Positions 1 to 7,388 of a stretch of DNA of 9,628 bases are shown one piece after another. Origin of the DNA: Pseudomonadota bacterium (GTDB lineage: Bacteria > Pseudomonadota > Gammaproteobacteria > Burkholderiales > Ferrovaceae). The position numbers were made by a program, and so were the translations under genes. Positions within the stretch are counted from its first letter, which is position 1; each line of letters starts with the position of its first letter. The notes under the pieces are model-generated. The model was given only the letters and a program-made list of their open reading frames with translations, was not told where the DNA came from and ran no database searches. The stretch lies in assembly GCA_021805725.1 (NCBI GenBank), contig JAJZEH010000068.1, forward strand, positions 1-9,628, in the 5' to 3' direction.

Positions 1-178
1 CCACCACGAAGGACCAAGGCTCTTCATGCATGGCCGTCGGGGCGCGCACCGCAGCTTCCAGCAGGGTCTGAACGGTGGTGATGTCCAAGGTTCGGGGTTC
101 GTAGGTTCGGACGGAACGTCGGGCCAGGATTGCCTGGAAGACACTGAGTTCATGATTCTTTTTGTCCGCTTCAGCCAT
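1..178 (-). CDS. Nitroreductase family protein, N-terminal part (runs off the window)
   Basis: Only the first 59 codons are visible; the gene continues past base 1. The start ATG (176-178 on the reverse strand) is preceded by a G-rich AAGGGGG Shine-Dalgarno-like run at 184-190. Residues FQAILARRSVRTYEPR, then LLEAAVRAPTAMHEEPWSFVV, match the N-terminus of the nitroreductase/FMN-dependent oxidoreductase fold: the RRSVR.Y motif contacts the FMN phosphate, and the AP(S/T)..N/E.PW segment is the usual second motif. Family members are soluble flavoproteins that use NAD(P)H to reduce nitro groups, quinones or similar acceptors; the substrate cannot be read from this fragment. It lies 73 bp downstream of the response regulator on the same strand, so it may be co-transcribed with, or a target of, that two-component system. 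The family call is good; specificity is unknown. Confidence 0.85.
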   Translation of the reverse strand, partial: MAEADKKNHELSVFQAILARRSVRTYEPRTLDITTVQTLLEAAVRAPTAMHEEPWSFVV

Positions 179-251
179 GTCCACCCCCTTTCGGTACCCC
201 CACCCTTGGACAATAGCACCATCTTCCTTCGCAGAAAGTCCGTACGAACAC

Positions 252-875
252 CTAGCTGCCGGGAGGCTGCGCCGCCGCGGATTCTGCAATCCGTGCCAAT
301 GCCAGCAAGCTTGCCGCGCCTGTCTTGTGCATGACGCGCGCACGATGAATTTCCACAGTGCGGTGACTGATGTTGAGACGCTGGGCAATTTCCTTGTTGG
401 TAAGTCCCGTTACCGCCAATGCCATGACCTCTCGCTCACGCGGCGTGAGAGAGGACAGGCGTGCCTGCAGTTCGCGGTGGACCTCGGAGGATTCCTGGCG
501 TGCCAGGTTCTGGCTCATGGCTTCGCGGACCCGCTCCAGCAGCAGGGTGCCATCCACCGGTTTGGTCAGAAAATCCACAGCACCCGCCTTGATGGCCTGT
601 ACCGACTGGGTGATGCTGCCGTAGGCCGTCAGGAAGATGACGGGCAAGAGAATACCGCGACGAAGTAACTCCCGATGCAGGGCAGGTCCCTCCATCTCGG
701 GCATCTTGACGTCGAGGATGATGCAGCCCTGCGTTTCTGCGCTGCACACCGAAAGAAAAGCCTGGGCGCTGGCAAAGCCCTGTACCGCAAAACCAGCCGT
801 CTCGAGCAGGAGGGCCAGCGCATCCCGCACCGCCTCATCGTCGTCCACCACGTACACTTTGGCGAGCGTACTCAT
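252..875 (-). CDS. FixJ/LuxR-type response regulator
   Basis: A 207-residue transcriptional regulator of the FixJ/NarL type. The receiver domain (about 5-120) has the acidic pair D11-D12, the phospho-acceptor D55 in the ILDVKMPEMEG segment, T83 and K105 (FLTKPV), so all key phosphotransfer residues are present. A short linker leads to a LuxR/GerE helix-turn-helix starting at LTPREREV (143-150), with recognition region NKEIAQRLNISHRTVEIHRARV. The start at 875 overlaps the kinase stop as ATGA (872-875), typical of translational coupling; the reading frame is open a further 10 codons upstream but that stretch lies inside the kinase gene and lacks family homology. The kinase just upstream is the obvious partner. 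Targets are not known; an inverted repeat at 2021-2038 and a CCGTA half-site at 240-244 are candidate sites. Confidence 0.95.
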   Translation of the reverse strand: MSTLAKVYVVDDDEAVRDALALLLETAGFAVQGFASAQAFLSVCSAETQGCIILDVKMPEMEGPALHRELLRRGILLPVIFLTAYGSITQSVQAIKAGAVDFLTKPVDGTLLLERVREAMSQNLARQESSEVHRELQARLSSLTPREREVMALAVTGLTNKEIAQRLNISHRTVEIHRARVMHKTGAASLLALARIAESAAAQPPGS

Positions 876-1984
876 GACGCCAGGGGCAGGGTGATATGGA
901 AGCACGCTCCCGGGGCTTTTCGCGATTCAGCCCAAAGTTCTCCGCCATGGGCCTCCATCAGCGAACGGCTGATGGCCAGCCCCATACCGATGCCGCTGCT
1001 CTTGGTGGTAAAAAAAGGATCAAAAAGCCGCTTCTGGGCTTCTGCACCAATGCCCGGACCATTGTCCTCGATAGTCACTTCTACCAGCCGCTTCTCCATC
1101 ATCGTACGCGCGGTCACGATTAACGCGGGTGCCTTGCCGCCGGCTTCGAGCACGGCTTCGATGCCATTGTGCAACAAGTTGAGCAGCACCTTGTGGATGT
1201 GCATGCGGTTGGCGATAACCTTGGGCAATGCCTGCTCCAGCTGCAACAGTGCGCTGACCGGAATGTCATGCTCTTGACGCGCCGCGTTGAGTACCTCCTG
1301 AATTTCCTGGCCCAGGTCAAAGGCTTCTGCGGGCGCGTCGTTCATGTTCAGAAAATCCAGCATTTCGCGAATCGACTGCCCGGCGCGCTGTGCCTGACGT
1401 TCGCTGCCTTCCACGGCCTGTCGTATCCTGTCCGGGTCTGGGTTACCCCTCTCCAGCATCAACAGGGCCGATTTGCTGTAGGAAGCAATGGCCAGCAACG
1501 GCTGGTTGATCTCATGGGCAATGGCAGCCACAGTCTGGGCGGCAATATGGTGTTTGTGCAGGGCATCCATTTCGCGGCGCCGACCGAGGTTGTCCCGCTC
1601 CAGGTTTTTGCGCACGGTGATGTCGTGCACGGTGGCCAGTGTGTAAGTGCGCCCGCCTGCCTCCAGCGGACTGAGGCTGATTTCCGCCGGAAATTCCCTT
1701 GCCTCCCGCGTCAGCGCCAGCAGCGCCAGGCCGCCGCCTGCAGGACGCCGGTGCAAAGACTGGGCAATCCCATCGCGGTGCATGCGGTGGCTGTCGCGAA
1801 ATCGCGTCGGTACCAGCTGCTCGATGGGCAGCCCGTTGAGGGCAGCCTCCGAATAATCAAACAGTTGTTGGGCCGCAGGGTTGGAAAGAACAACCCGCCC
1901 TGTATCGTCCACCAGCAACAGCGCATCCACGGCAGCGTCAAACAGCCACCGAAACCCCTGGCTTTCAAACAATGGTTTGCTCAT
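872..1984 (-). CDS. Cytosolic PAS-domain sensor histidine kinase
   Basis: A 370-residue sensor kinase with no membrane segment, so it should sense a cytoplasmic or diffusible signal. In order: one PAS domain (about 9-125, ending in the VHDIT strand), a HisKA dimerisation domain with phospho-acceptor H157 in AIAHEINQPL, and a HATPase_c domain with N-box N269/N273 (NLLHNGIEA), G1 box DNGPGIG (307-313), F-box FDPFFTTK (321-328) and G2 box GIGMGL (331-336). All catalytic motifs are intact. The start at 1984 is chosen because a GGGAAGG ribosome site (1987-1993) sits 2-3 bases upstream of ATG and the PAS begins soon after; the frame is open 31 codons further up without PAS-like sequence. The layout is FixL-like, and the next gene is a FixJ-like regulator. 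The ligand is unknown; PAS residue H66 is discussed in the findings. Confidence 0.95.
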   Translation of the reverse strand: MSKPLFESQGFRWLFDAAVDALLLVDDTGRVVLSNPAAQQLFDYSEAALNGLPIEQLVPTRFRDSHRMHRDGIAQSLHRRPAGGGLALLALTREAREFPAEISLSPLEAGGRTYTLATVHDITVRKNLERDNLGRRREMDALHKHHIAAQTVAAIAHEINQPLLAIASYSKSALLMLERGNPDPDRIRQAVEGSERQAQRAGQSIREMLDFLNMNDAPAEAFDLGQEIQEVLNAARQEHDIPVSALLQLEQALPKVIANRMHIHKVLLNLLHNGIEAVLEAGGKAPALIVTARTMMEKRLVEVTIEDNGPGIGAEAQKRLFDPFFTTKSSGIGMGLAISRSLMEAHGGELWAESRKAPGACFHITLPLAS

Positions 1985-2020
1985 GGCCTTCCCGTAAGCA
2001 GAAGTTAAGTGTTTCCCCCT

Positions 2021-2038
2021 ATACGGATTCGACCGTAT
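2021..2038. promoter_or_regulatory. 18-bp inverted repeat, candidate operator between divergent genes
   Basis: The sequence reads ATACGG-ATTCGA-CCGTAT: two perfect 6-bp inverted half-sites with a 6-bp spacer. It lies in the 134-bp region between the kinase start (1984) and the DUF2934 start (2119). Seen on the reverse strand, a TATAGG possible -10 hexamer for the kinase (2018-2023) overlaps its left arm, a position where a bound dimer would affect kinase transcription. LuxR-type response regulators bind such dyads as dimers, so autoregulation by the neighbouring regulator is a reasonable inference. No convincing -35 element was found, so promoter placement is uncertain. Confidence 0.4.
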
Positions 2039-2118
2039 TACCCGCACCACTGCGATTCTATACCCTGCTAGAGGCACAACAAATCATTCCTGATTTGGAG
2101 CTCATCAAGGAGACTGCC

Positions 2119-2373
2119 ATGGCCCATATACTCACCCATGCGCCCAAAAAGGGCGCAAAACACGCTGCCCAGCCCAAAAAGACTCACACCACCCCTGCTC
2201 ACGATTATTTGACGGGCAACAGCGTGGATCGTGAGGGCATGATCGCTGAAGCCGCCTACTATCTGGCCGAACGTCGTGGCTTTGACGGGGGCGACCCGGT
2301 TGCTGACTGGCTGGAAGCGGAAGCTGAAATCGATGCTCTTCTTGATGGTAAAGAAGACATCAGCCTTCATTGA
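2119..2373 (+). CDS. Small DUF2934-domain protein
   Basis: An 84-residue protein. The first 35 residues are basic and rich in Lys, His, Thr and Pro and look disordered. Residues about 39-76 (MIAEAAYYLAERRGF, then DPVADWLEAEAEID) match the DUF2934 pattern of A-Y-LAE-RG followed by W..AE.EI. The function of this domain is not established; it occurs in many proteobacteria as a small single-domain protein. The start ATG at 2119 is set by a strong AAGGAG at 2107-2112, six bases upstream; the frame is open further up but without a good ribosome site. It is transcribed away from the two-component system and converges on the LysR gene 59 bp later. The acidic C-terminal half and basic N-terminal half give it a strongly polarised charge. 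Co-regulation with the kinase operon through the shared intergenic dyad is possible. Confidence 0.8.
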   Translation: MAHILTHAPKKGAKHAAQPKKTHTTPAHDYLTGNSVDREGMIAEAAYYLAERRGFDGGDPVADWLEAEAEIDALLDGKEDISLH

Positions 2374-2432
2374 TAAGCAACATCCAGAAAGGAGACCCAT
2401 CACGGCAACTATCTCTTTGCGCGATCCTTTTT

Positions 2433-3341
2433 TTACCCGCTTGAGCCGTTTAGACCCTTTCCGCGCAGGAACTGGATCAAGGCCCTCAGTGGCGCCGATA
2501 GCTGGCGACGGCTGGCGTAGTAAAGATAGTAACTGTGGTAGGGCGGCGACCAGTCGGTCAGCATTGCCGTGAGGCGCCTTTCCCTAAGCGCCTCGGCGAT
2601 GTAGGCTTCCACCACATAACCAATACCGACCCCGGCCATGGCCGCCTTGACCATGAGGTCCACGTCGTTGACGATGAGCGGCCCGTTCACCGCGATCTCG
2701 ATTTTCTTCTTATGTCGTTCAAACTCCCAGGGTACGATCTGCTGATTGGCCAGCCGGTAGCGAATGCAGGTATGGTGCTGTAGTTCCTGAGGGGTTTTGG
2801 GTTGCGGATGACGCGCCAGATATTCGGGCGAAGCCGTGGCGATGATGCGGGAAGGCGGGCTGGCTGGAACCAGCAGCATGTCCTGGGCAATGCGCCGACC
2901 ATACCGGATACCCGCATCAAAGCGCCCCATGGTGAGTTCACTGGTGCTGTTGTCCACCGTGATGTCCAGATGAATGGCCGGATAATTGGCCAGAAAATCC
3001 TTCAACATGGGTGCCAGAATCAACTGCGCGGGGATGGAAGAAACGCTCAGACGCAGCGTGCCCATCGGCGTATCACGGAAATCATTGATGGACTCCACTG
3101 CAGCACCCAGCGCATCAAAGGCAGGCCGGATCCTTACCAACAGGCGTTCGCCCGCTTCCGTGAGCGACAGGCTGCGGGTGGTTCGGTGCAACAGACGTAC
3201 CCCCAGCCGTGCTTCCAGGGCGCGGATGGTCTGACTCAGCGTCGATGGCGCCATGTCCAGCGTGGCCGCCGCCCGGGCAAAATTGCCCCGCTCCACCACG
3301 GTCATGAAAGCCTTCAGGTCAGCGAACTCAGACCCCCTCAT
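2433..3341 (-). CDS. LysR-family transcriptional regulator
   Basis: A 302-residue LysR-type regulator of normal length. The winged helix-turn-helix occupies about residues 5-66 (LKAFMTVVERGNFARAAATL, APSTLSQTIRALEARLGVRL, HRTTRSLSLTEAGE). The effector-binding domain follows from about 92 to 298, with typical segments GTLRLSVSS, FLANYPAIHLDITV, GRFDAGIRYG and MAGVGIGYV. The start at 3341 has a GGAG (3348-3351) six bases upstream. It is divergent from the efflux operon with 103 bp between the two starts, the classic arrangement for a LysR regulator and its target, so it probably controls that operon and itself in response to an exported compound. The inducer cannot be predicted. Its closest subfamily by eye is the broad group that often neighbours efflux or oxidoreductase genes. 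Confidence 0.95.
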   Translation of the reverse strand: MRGSEFADLKAFMTVVERGNFARAAATLDMAPSTLSQTIRALEARLGVRLLHRTTRSLSLTEAGERLLVRIRPAFDALGAAVESINDFRDTPMGTLRLSVSSIPAQLILAPMLKDFLANYPAIHLDITVDNSTSELTMGRFDAGIRYGRRIAQDMLLVPASPPSRIIATASPEYLARHPQPKTPQELQHHTCIRYRLANQQIVPWEFERHKKKIEIAVNGPLIVNDVDLMVKAAMAGVGIGYVVEAYIAEALRERRLTAMLTDWSPPYHSYYLYYASRRQLSAPLRALIQFLRGKGLNGSSG

Positions 3342-3444
3342 TATTTGCTCCGGCAGAATAGTGTATTTTGATTATGCGTCTTTATGGAAGCAATGAATAC
3401 CCCTTAGACTGTGTCGACATCATCAATGATGGGGAATCCTGTTC
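3342..3444. promoter_or_regulatory. Divergent LysR / efflux-operon control region
   Basis: This 103-bp AT-richer gap separates two divergent start codons and must hold both promoters or the regulatory sites for them. An imperfect dyad ATAGT-N8-ATTAT (3358-3375) contains a T-N11-A spacing (3362 and 3374), the minimal LysR box. TTGATT (3368-3373) resembles a -35 for the efflux operon, but no good -10 lies 17 bp beyond it (best is AT-rich sequence near 3391-3399). The efflux adaptor has a GGGGAA ribosome site at 3431-3436. The region's role follows from layout; the exact elements are tentative. Confidence 0.45.
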
Positions 3445-4482
3445 ATGAATGAAGTGCGCCTCAAGGCAAGCTGGCTGGAACGACACCGGCGTCTCCTGCT
3501 GATCGGTGGACCGACACTGATCCTGCTGGCAGCAGGCGGCCTGTACCTCAATAGCCTGCGCCAGGTTTCCACCGACAATGCCTATGTAGGTGCGGCACGT
3601 ACGGAAGTGAGCGCCAACATCGCTGGCCGCGTCGTTGAAGTAGCCGTCAAGGACAATCAGGTGGTGCATCGGGGAGACGTCCTGTTTCGACTGGATGACC
3701 GGGACTTCGCCATCGCTGTTGCAGACGCCCAGGCACGACTTGCCGCTGTCCGGCTGCAAATTGCCGCCCTGAAAGCCACTTACCGGCAGCATCAGGCCGA
3801 TGTGGCCGCCGCCCGTGAAGCCCTGGCCTTTGCAGACCAGGACCTGCAACGCCAGAAACATCTGGCCAGCCAGGGCATCGCCTCACAGGCACAGCTGGAA
3901 CAGGCCCAACACGCCTGGGCTCAGGCCCAGCAAAAGGTGCGCGCGATAGAGCAGGAGGAGGAAAACACCCTGGCCACCCTGGACCACCACCCTGAACAGG
4001 ACATTGACACGCACCCAACGGTGCGCCAGGCCCAGGCCGCCCTGGACCGGGCCACCCTGAACCTGTCTTACACAGTCATCACCGCTCCACAGGAAGGCAT
4101 CGTCACCAAGGTGGAACAATTGCAGGTGGGCGACTACGTCAACGCCGCCACACCGGTATTTGCCCTGGTCTCCAGCGGCAAGGTCTGGATCGAGGCCAAT
4201 TTCAAGGAAACGGAGCTGACCCGCATGCATCCCGGGCAAAAGAGCACGATCGAAGTGGACACCTATCCCGGCAAAACCTTTCATGGTGTGGTGCAAAGCA
4301 TGAGCCCGGGCACGGGGTCCAGCTTTTCGGTGCTGCCTCCGGAAAACGCCACCGGTAACTGGGTCAAGGTGGTGCAACGCCTGCCAGTGCGCATCAGCAT
4401 CGACGACCCTGATCCCCAGATGCCCCTGCGTGCCGGACTGAGTGCCACCGTGGAAGTGGACATCCGCCATGACCGCGACTAG
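3445..4482 (+). CDS. emrA: EmrA/HlyD-family membrane fusion protein (efflux adaptor)
   Basis: A 345-residue periplasmic adaptor of a tripartite efflux pump. A short cytoplasmic N-terminus (WLERHRR) is followed by one membrane anchor at about 17-35. The hallmark TDNAYV of the EmrA/AaeA group is at 43-48. Next come the first lipoyl half (ISANIAGRV-type segment, then VVHRGDVLFRLDDRDF), a long alpha-helical coiled-coil hairpin rich in Ala, Gln and Glu (about 80-195), the second lipoyl half (YTVITAPQEGIVTKV, QVGDYVNAATPVFALV) and a beta-barrel domain with WIEANFKETEL and PGQKSTIEVDTYPG. It links the inner-membrane transporter encoded next to the outer-membrane channel encoded third. The start ATG at 3445 has GGGGAA eight bases upstream. 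Its last 14 bases overlap the transporter gene. Confidence 0.95.
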   Translation: MNEVRLKASWLERHRRLLLIGGPTLILLAAGGLYLNSLRQVSTDNAYVGAARTEVSANIAGRVVEVAVKDNQVVHRGDVLFRLDDRDFAIAVADAQARLAAVRLQIAALKATYRQHQADVAAAREALAFADQDLQRQKHLASQGIASQAQLEQAQHAWAQAQQKVRAIEQEEENTLATLDHHPEQDIDTHPTVRQAQAALDRATLNLSYTVITAPQEGIVTKVEQLQVGDYVNAATPVFALVSSGKVWIEANFKETELTRMHPGQKSTIEVDTYPGKTFHGVVQSMSPGTGSSFSVLPPENATGNWVKVVQRLPVRISIDDPDPQMPLRAGLSATVEVDIRHDRD

Positions 4483-5977
4483 CACGGAGCCCGCTGCGCT
4501 CAATCGCCCGCTGATCACCGCCTCGGTGATGGCGGCGACCATCATGCAGGCGCTGGACTCCACCATCGCCAACGTGGCGCTACCGCGAATGCAAGGCACA
4601 CTCTCCGCTACGCAGGACCAGATGGCCTGGGTGCTGACCTCCTATATCGTAGCCACCGCCATCATGATCCCCCTCACGGGCTGGCTGGCCCAGCGCTTTG
4701 GCCGCAAACCCGTATTTCTGATTTCCATCGTGGGCTTTACCGTGGCCTCAGCGCTGTGCGGGATTGCCACGAGCCTGCCAGAGATTGTCTTGTTCCGGTT
4801 GCTGCAGGGCATCTCGGGGGCAGCCTTGGTACCGCTCTCCCAGGCCGTTCTGTTCGACATCAACCCGCGCGAAAATCACGGACGGGCCATGGCCTTGTGG
4901 GGAGTAGGAGTCACCATGGGCCCCATCATCGGACCGGCCCTTGGCGGATGGCTGACGGACCACTACAGCTGGCGCTGGGTGTTCTACATCAATGTGCCGG
5001 TGGGCATCCTGGCTTACCTGGGACTCTCCATGTCGATGCCCAACACCAAAAAAATCATCGGGGATTTCGATTTCTTCGGGTTCACGAGTCTGGCATTGGG
5101 CATCGGCGCGCTACAACTGCTGCTGGATCGGGGTGAGCTCAAGGACTGGTTTGGCTCCACCGAAATTGTCCTGTACGCACTCGTGATGTGCCTCGCGTTC
5201 TATATGTTCATCGTGCACACACTCACACACCGACATCCGTTCCTCAGTCCTTCGCTGTTTGCCGATCGCAATTTCCTGGTCACCAACGTGTTCATTTTCC
5301 TGATCGGCGTGGTGCTCTTTGCCACCCTGGCCCTGGTACCCCCCATGCTGCAACACGAGATGGGCTATCCCGTGCTACTGACGGGGCTCGTCACCGCACC
5401 GCGAGGGGCGGGCACCATGCTGTCCATGATCGTGGTGGGGCGCCTCGTCGGCAAATTCGATGCGCGCCTGATCGTGGGAGCGGGCCTGGGCATGACCGCC
5501 CTGTCGCTGTGGCAGATGACCCAGTTCGACCTGCTCATGGATGACCGCCTCATCATCACCACAGGCATCCTGCAGGGATTCGGCATTGGCCTCTCTTACG
5601 TGCCGCTGTCCACCATTGCCTTTAGCACCCTGCCCTCGGCGTTACGCAACGAAGGCACCGCGTTTTTCAATTTGCTGCGCAACATTGGCAGCGCCATCGG
5701 CATTTCGGTGGTGCAAACGTTGCTCACCCGCAATACGCAGTCCATGCACGCCACACTCGCCGAACACATCACGCCCTATACCCTGCCCCAGATCATGCAT
5801 GGCACGGCGGACCTTCAGGCCCTCAACGGGATGATCACCCGCCAGGCGGCTATGATTGCCTACAACGACGATTTCAAACTGATGATGCTCGTCACGCTTG
5901 CCGTGATTCCCCTGCTGCTTTTCATGCGTCCGCCGGCGCGGACTGCCGGTGCGCAGGAAGTTGCGGTCATGGAGTAA
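4469..5977 (+). CDS. emrB: EmrB/QacA-type DHA2 major facilitator efflux transporter
   Basis: A 502-residue proton-driven exporter of the DHA2 family, which has 14 transmembrane helices; the length and hydrophobic pattern agree. Diagnostic motifs are QALDSTIANVALP in TM1 (27-39, with D30), motif A GWLAQRFGRK (71-80), motif B with R110 in LFRLLQGISGAAL, and antiporter motif C GVGVTMGPIIGPALGG (145-160) followed by WRWVFYINVPVG. The start at 4469 gives a 14-bp overlap with the adaptor stop (4480-4482) and has GGAAGTGG just upstream; an ATG 27 bases earlier is open in frame but would add nine residues read from within the adaptor gene. It partners with the adaptor and the outer-membrane channel. 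Substrates of the family include hydrophobic drugs, uncouplers and aromatic acids; which applies here cannot be read from sequence. Confidence 0.95.
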   Translation: MTATSTEPAALNRPLITASVMAATIMQALDSTIANVALPRMQGTLSATQDQMAWVLTSYIVATAIMIPLTGWLAQRFGRKPVFLISIVGFTVASALCGIATSLPEIVLFRLLQGISGAALVPLSQAVLFDINPRENHGRAMALWGVGVTMGPIIGPALGGWLTDHYSWRWVFYINVPVGILAYLGLSMSMPNTKKIIGDFDFFGFTSLALGIGALQLLLDRGELKDWFGSTEIVLYALVMCLAFYMFIVHTLTHRHPFLSPSLFADRNFLVTNVFIFLIGVVLFATLALVPPMLQHEMGYPVLLTGLVTAPRGAGTMLSMIVVGRLVGKFDARLIVGAGLGMTALSLWQMTQFDLLMDDRLIITTGILQGFGIGLSYVPLSTIAFSTLPSALRNEGTAFFNLLRNIGSAIGISVVQTLLTRNTQSMHATLAEHITPYTLPQIMHGTADLQALNGMITRQAAMIAYNDDFKLMMLVTLAVIPLLLFMRPPARTAGAQEVAVME

Positions 5978-5981
5978 CCTG

Positions 5982-7388
5982 ATGAAACAGCATCGCCTTC
6001 TCGTGCTCTTTGCAACGCTGGGACTCGGCGCCTGCAGCGTCGGCCCCGATTTCACGGTGCCCGATCCCCCCTCCAGCAAAGCCTACCTTTCGGAAAAGGA
6101 AATCCTGACCCCGGAACGACGCATTGTGCTGGGGCAGCACATCGAGTCCGAGTGGAGCGGACTGTTTGCCTCAGCACCCCTCAATGCCCTGATCCATCAG
6201 GCGGTGGCGGATAACCACGACATGGCCGCGGCCCGGGCCACCCTGGCGCAAGCCGAAGCTGCCGTGCAGGCATACAGCGGCAGCCTGATGCCCCAGGTTG
6301 CCCTCAATGCGCTGGCCGGTCGGCAGAAATATGGCGTCGCCCTGTTCGGTCCCTCCAATTTCATGATTCCGCCTTTCACCTACTACGAAGCGGGTCCGTC
6401 CCTGAGCTGGACCGTGGACCTCTTCGGTGGAGGACAACGTCGGGTGGAACGCCAGCAGGCCCTGGCGGAGTATCAAAGCCACGAGCTCGACGCCATGGTG
6501 GTGGTGCTGTCGGGCAACGTCGTCTCGCAGGCCGTGTCGCTGGCCGCGGTGAATGCCGAAATCGCAGCCATGCAACGCGTGCTGGCGGCAGATGAATCAT
6601 CGCTGGCGCTGATGCGGGCTTCATTCGAAGCTGGAGCGGCTACGCGCATGGACATTCTGGGTGCAGAAAGCCGCCTGATGGCCGATCGCGCGCAACTCCC
6701 CGCACTCAGGCAACGCGCCAGCCTGAACTATCACACCCTCGCCGTGCTGGTGGGCAAGGCGCCAGCCGACTGGTCCCCGCCCCAGCTGGAACTGGAACAC
6801 CTGGCGCTCCCCGAAAAACTTCCGGTAAGCCTGCCCTCCGAACTGGTGCGCAAGCGTCCCGACATTCTGGCGGCCGAAGCCAACCTGCATGCAGCCAGCG
6901 CTTCGGTGGGTGTTGCCACGGCCAACCTCTACCCCAGCCTGACCCTGAGCGCCAACATGCTGCAGGAGGCATTGATCCCCTCCCGGCTCTTTTATGGCGC
7001 CAGCAACGCCTGGGCCCTGGCAGGAGGTGTGTCCGCACCGGTTTTCAATGGCGGCATGCTCGCGGCAGAAAAGCGGGGTGCGGAACAGGCCTACCAGGCG
7101 GCTCTGGCCCAGTATGAAGAGACGGTGGTGCGGGCCTTCAGCCAGGTGGCGGACGCGTTGACGGCGCTTTCCCATGACGCCGAGATGCTCGACACCGTGC
7201 AGGCGGGACTCGCCACGGCGAACGCATCGCTCGATCTGGCCCGAAAAAGTCATGAAGCGGGCAGCATCGGGGTGCTGCAGGTGGAAGCGGCCAAGCGCGA
7301 ACTGGCGCAGGCCCAGTTGCGTCTGGTGGAGGCACAAAGTCAGCAGTTACTGGATGCCACCCAGTTGTTCGTGGCGCTGGGGGATTAG
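5982..7388 (+). CDS. NodT/OprM-family outer-membrane efflux lipoprotein
   Basis: A 468-residue TolC-like outer-membrane factor. The N-terminus is a lipoprotein signal (MKQHRLLVLFATLGLGAC) with lipobox LGAC and the lipidated Cys at 18, followed by SVGPDF, which is the normal start of this group. Two OEP repeats follow (about 55-245 and 270-465). Motifs include NHDMAAARATLAQAEA, SLSWTVDLFGGGQRRVERQQ, ELVRKRPDILAAEANLHAAS, ATANLYPSLTLSA, PVFNGGMLAAEKRGAE and YEETVVRAFSQVADALTAL, all usual in NodT-family channels. The start at 5982 lies four bases after the transporter stop, with GGAG at 5971-5974 inside the previous gene, so translation is coupled. It forms the outer-membrane channel for the adjacent EmrAB-like pair. 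Its TAG stop overlaps the stop of the convergent hydroxylase gene by four bases and runs into the palindrome at 7388. Confidence 0.95.
   Translation: MKQHRLLVLFATLGLGACSVGPDFTVPDPPSSKAYLSEKEILTPERRIVLGQHIESEWSGLFASAPLNALIHQAVADNHDMAAARATLAQAEAAVQAYSGSLMPQVALNALAGRQKYGVALFGPSNFMIPPFTYYEAGPSLSWTVDLFGGGQRRVERQQALAEYQSHELDAMVVVLSGNVVSQAVSLAAVNAEIAAMQRVLAADESSLALMRASFEAGAATRMDILGAESRLMADRAQLPALRQRASLNYHTLAVLVGKAPADWSPPQLELEHLALPEKLPVSLPSELVRKRPDILAAEANLHAASASVGVATANLYPSLTLSANMLQEALIPSRLFYGASNAWALAGGVSAPVFNGGMLAAEKRGAEQAYQAALAQYEETVVRAFSQVADALTALSHDAEMLDTVQAGLATANASLDLARKSHEAGSIGVLQVEAAKRELAQAQLRLVEAQSQQLLDATQLFVALGD

Noticed and set aside
876..905. Ten-codon extension of the response regulator
   Set aside because: It lies inside the kinase gene; the ATGA overlap start fits the receiver-domain N-terminus.
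1169..2008. 279-codon open frame antisense to the kinase
   Set aside because: No recognisable domain; it is the mirror of a GC-rich coding gene whose motifs are all intact on the other strand.
1985..2077. 31-codon upstream extension of the histidine kinase
   Set aside because: It crosses the intergenic dyad, has no PAS-like sequence, and the ATG at 1984 has its own GGGAAGG site.
3883..4599. 238-codon open frame antisense to the adaptor/transporter junction
   Set aside because: Low-complexity His/Gly/Leu-rich shadow with no family resemblance.
6621..7337. 238-codon open frame antisense to the outer-membrane channel gene
   Set aside because: Shadow of a well-supported gene; no ribosome site or domain.
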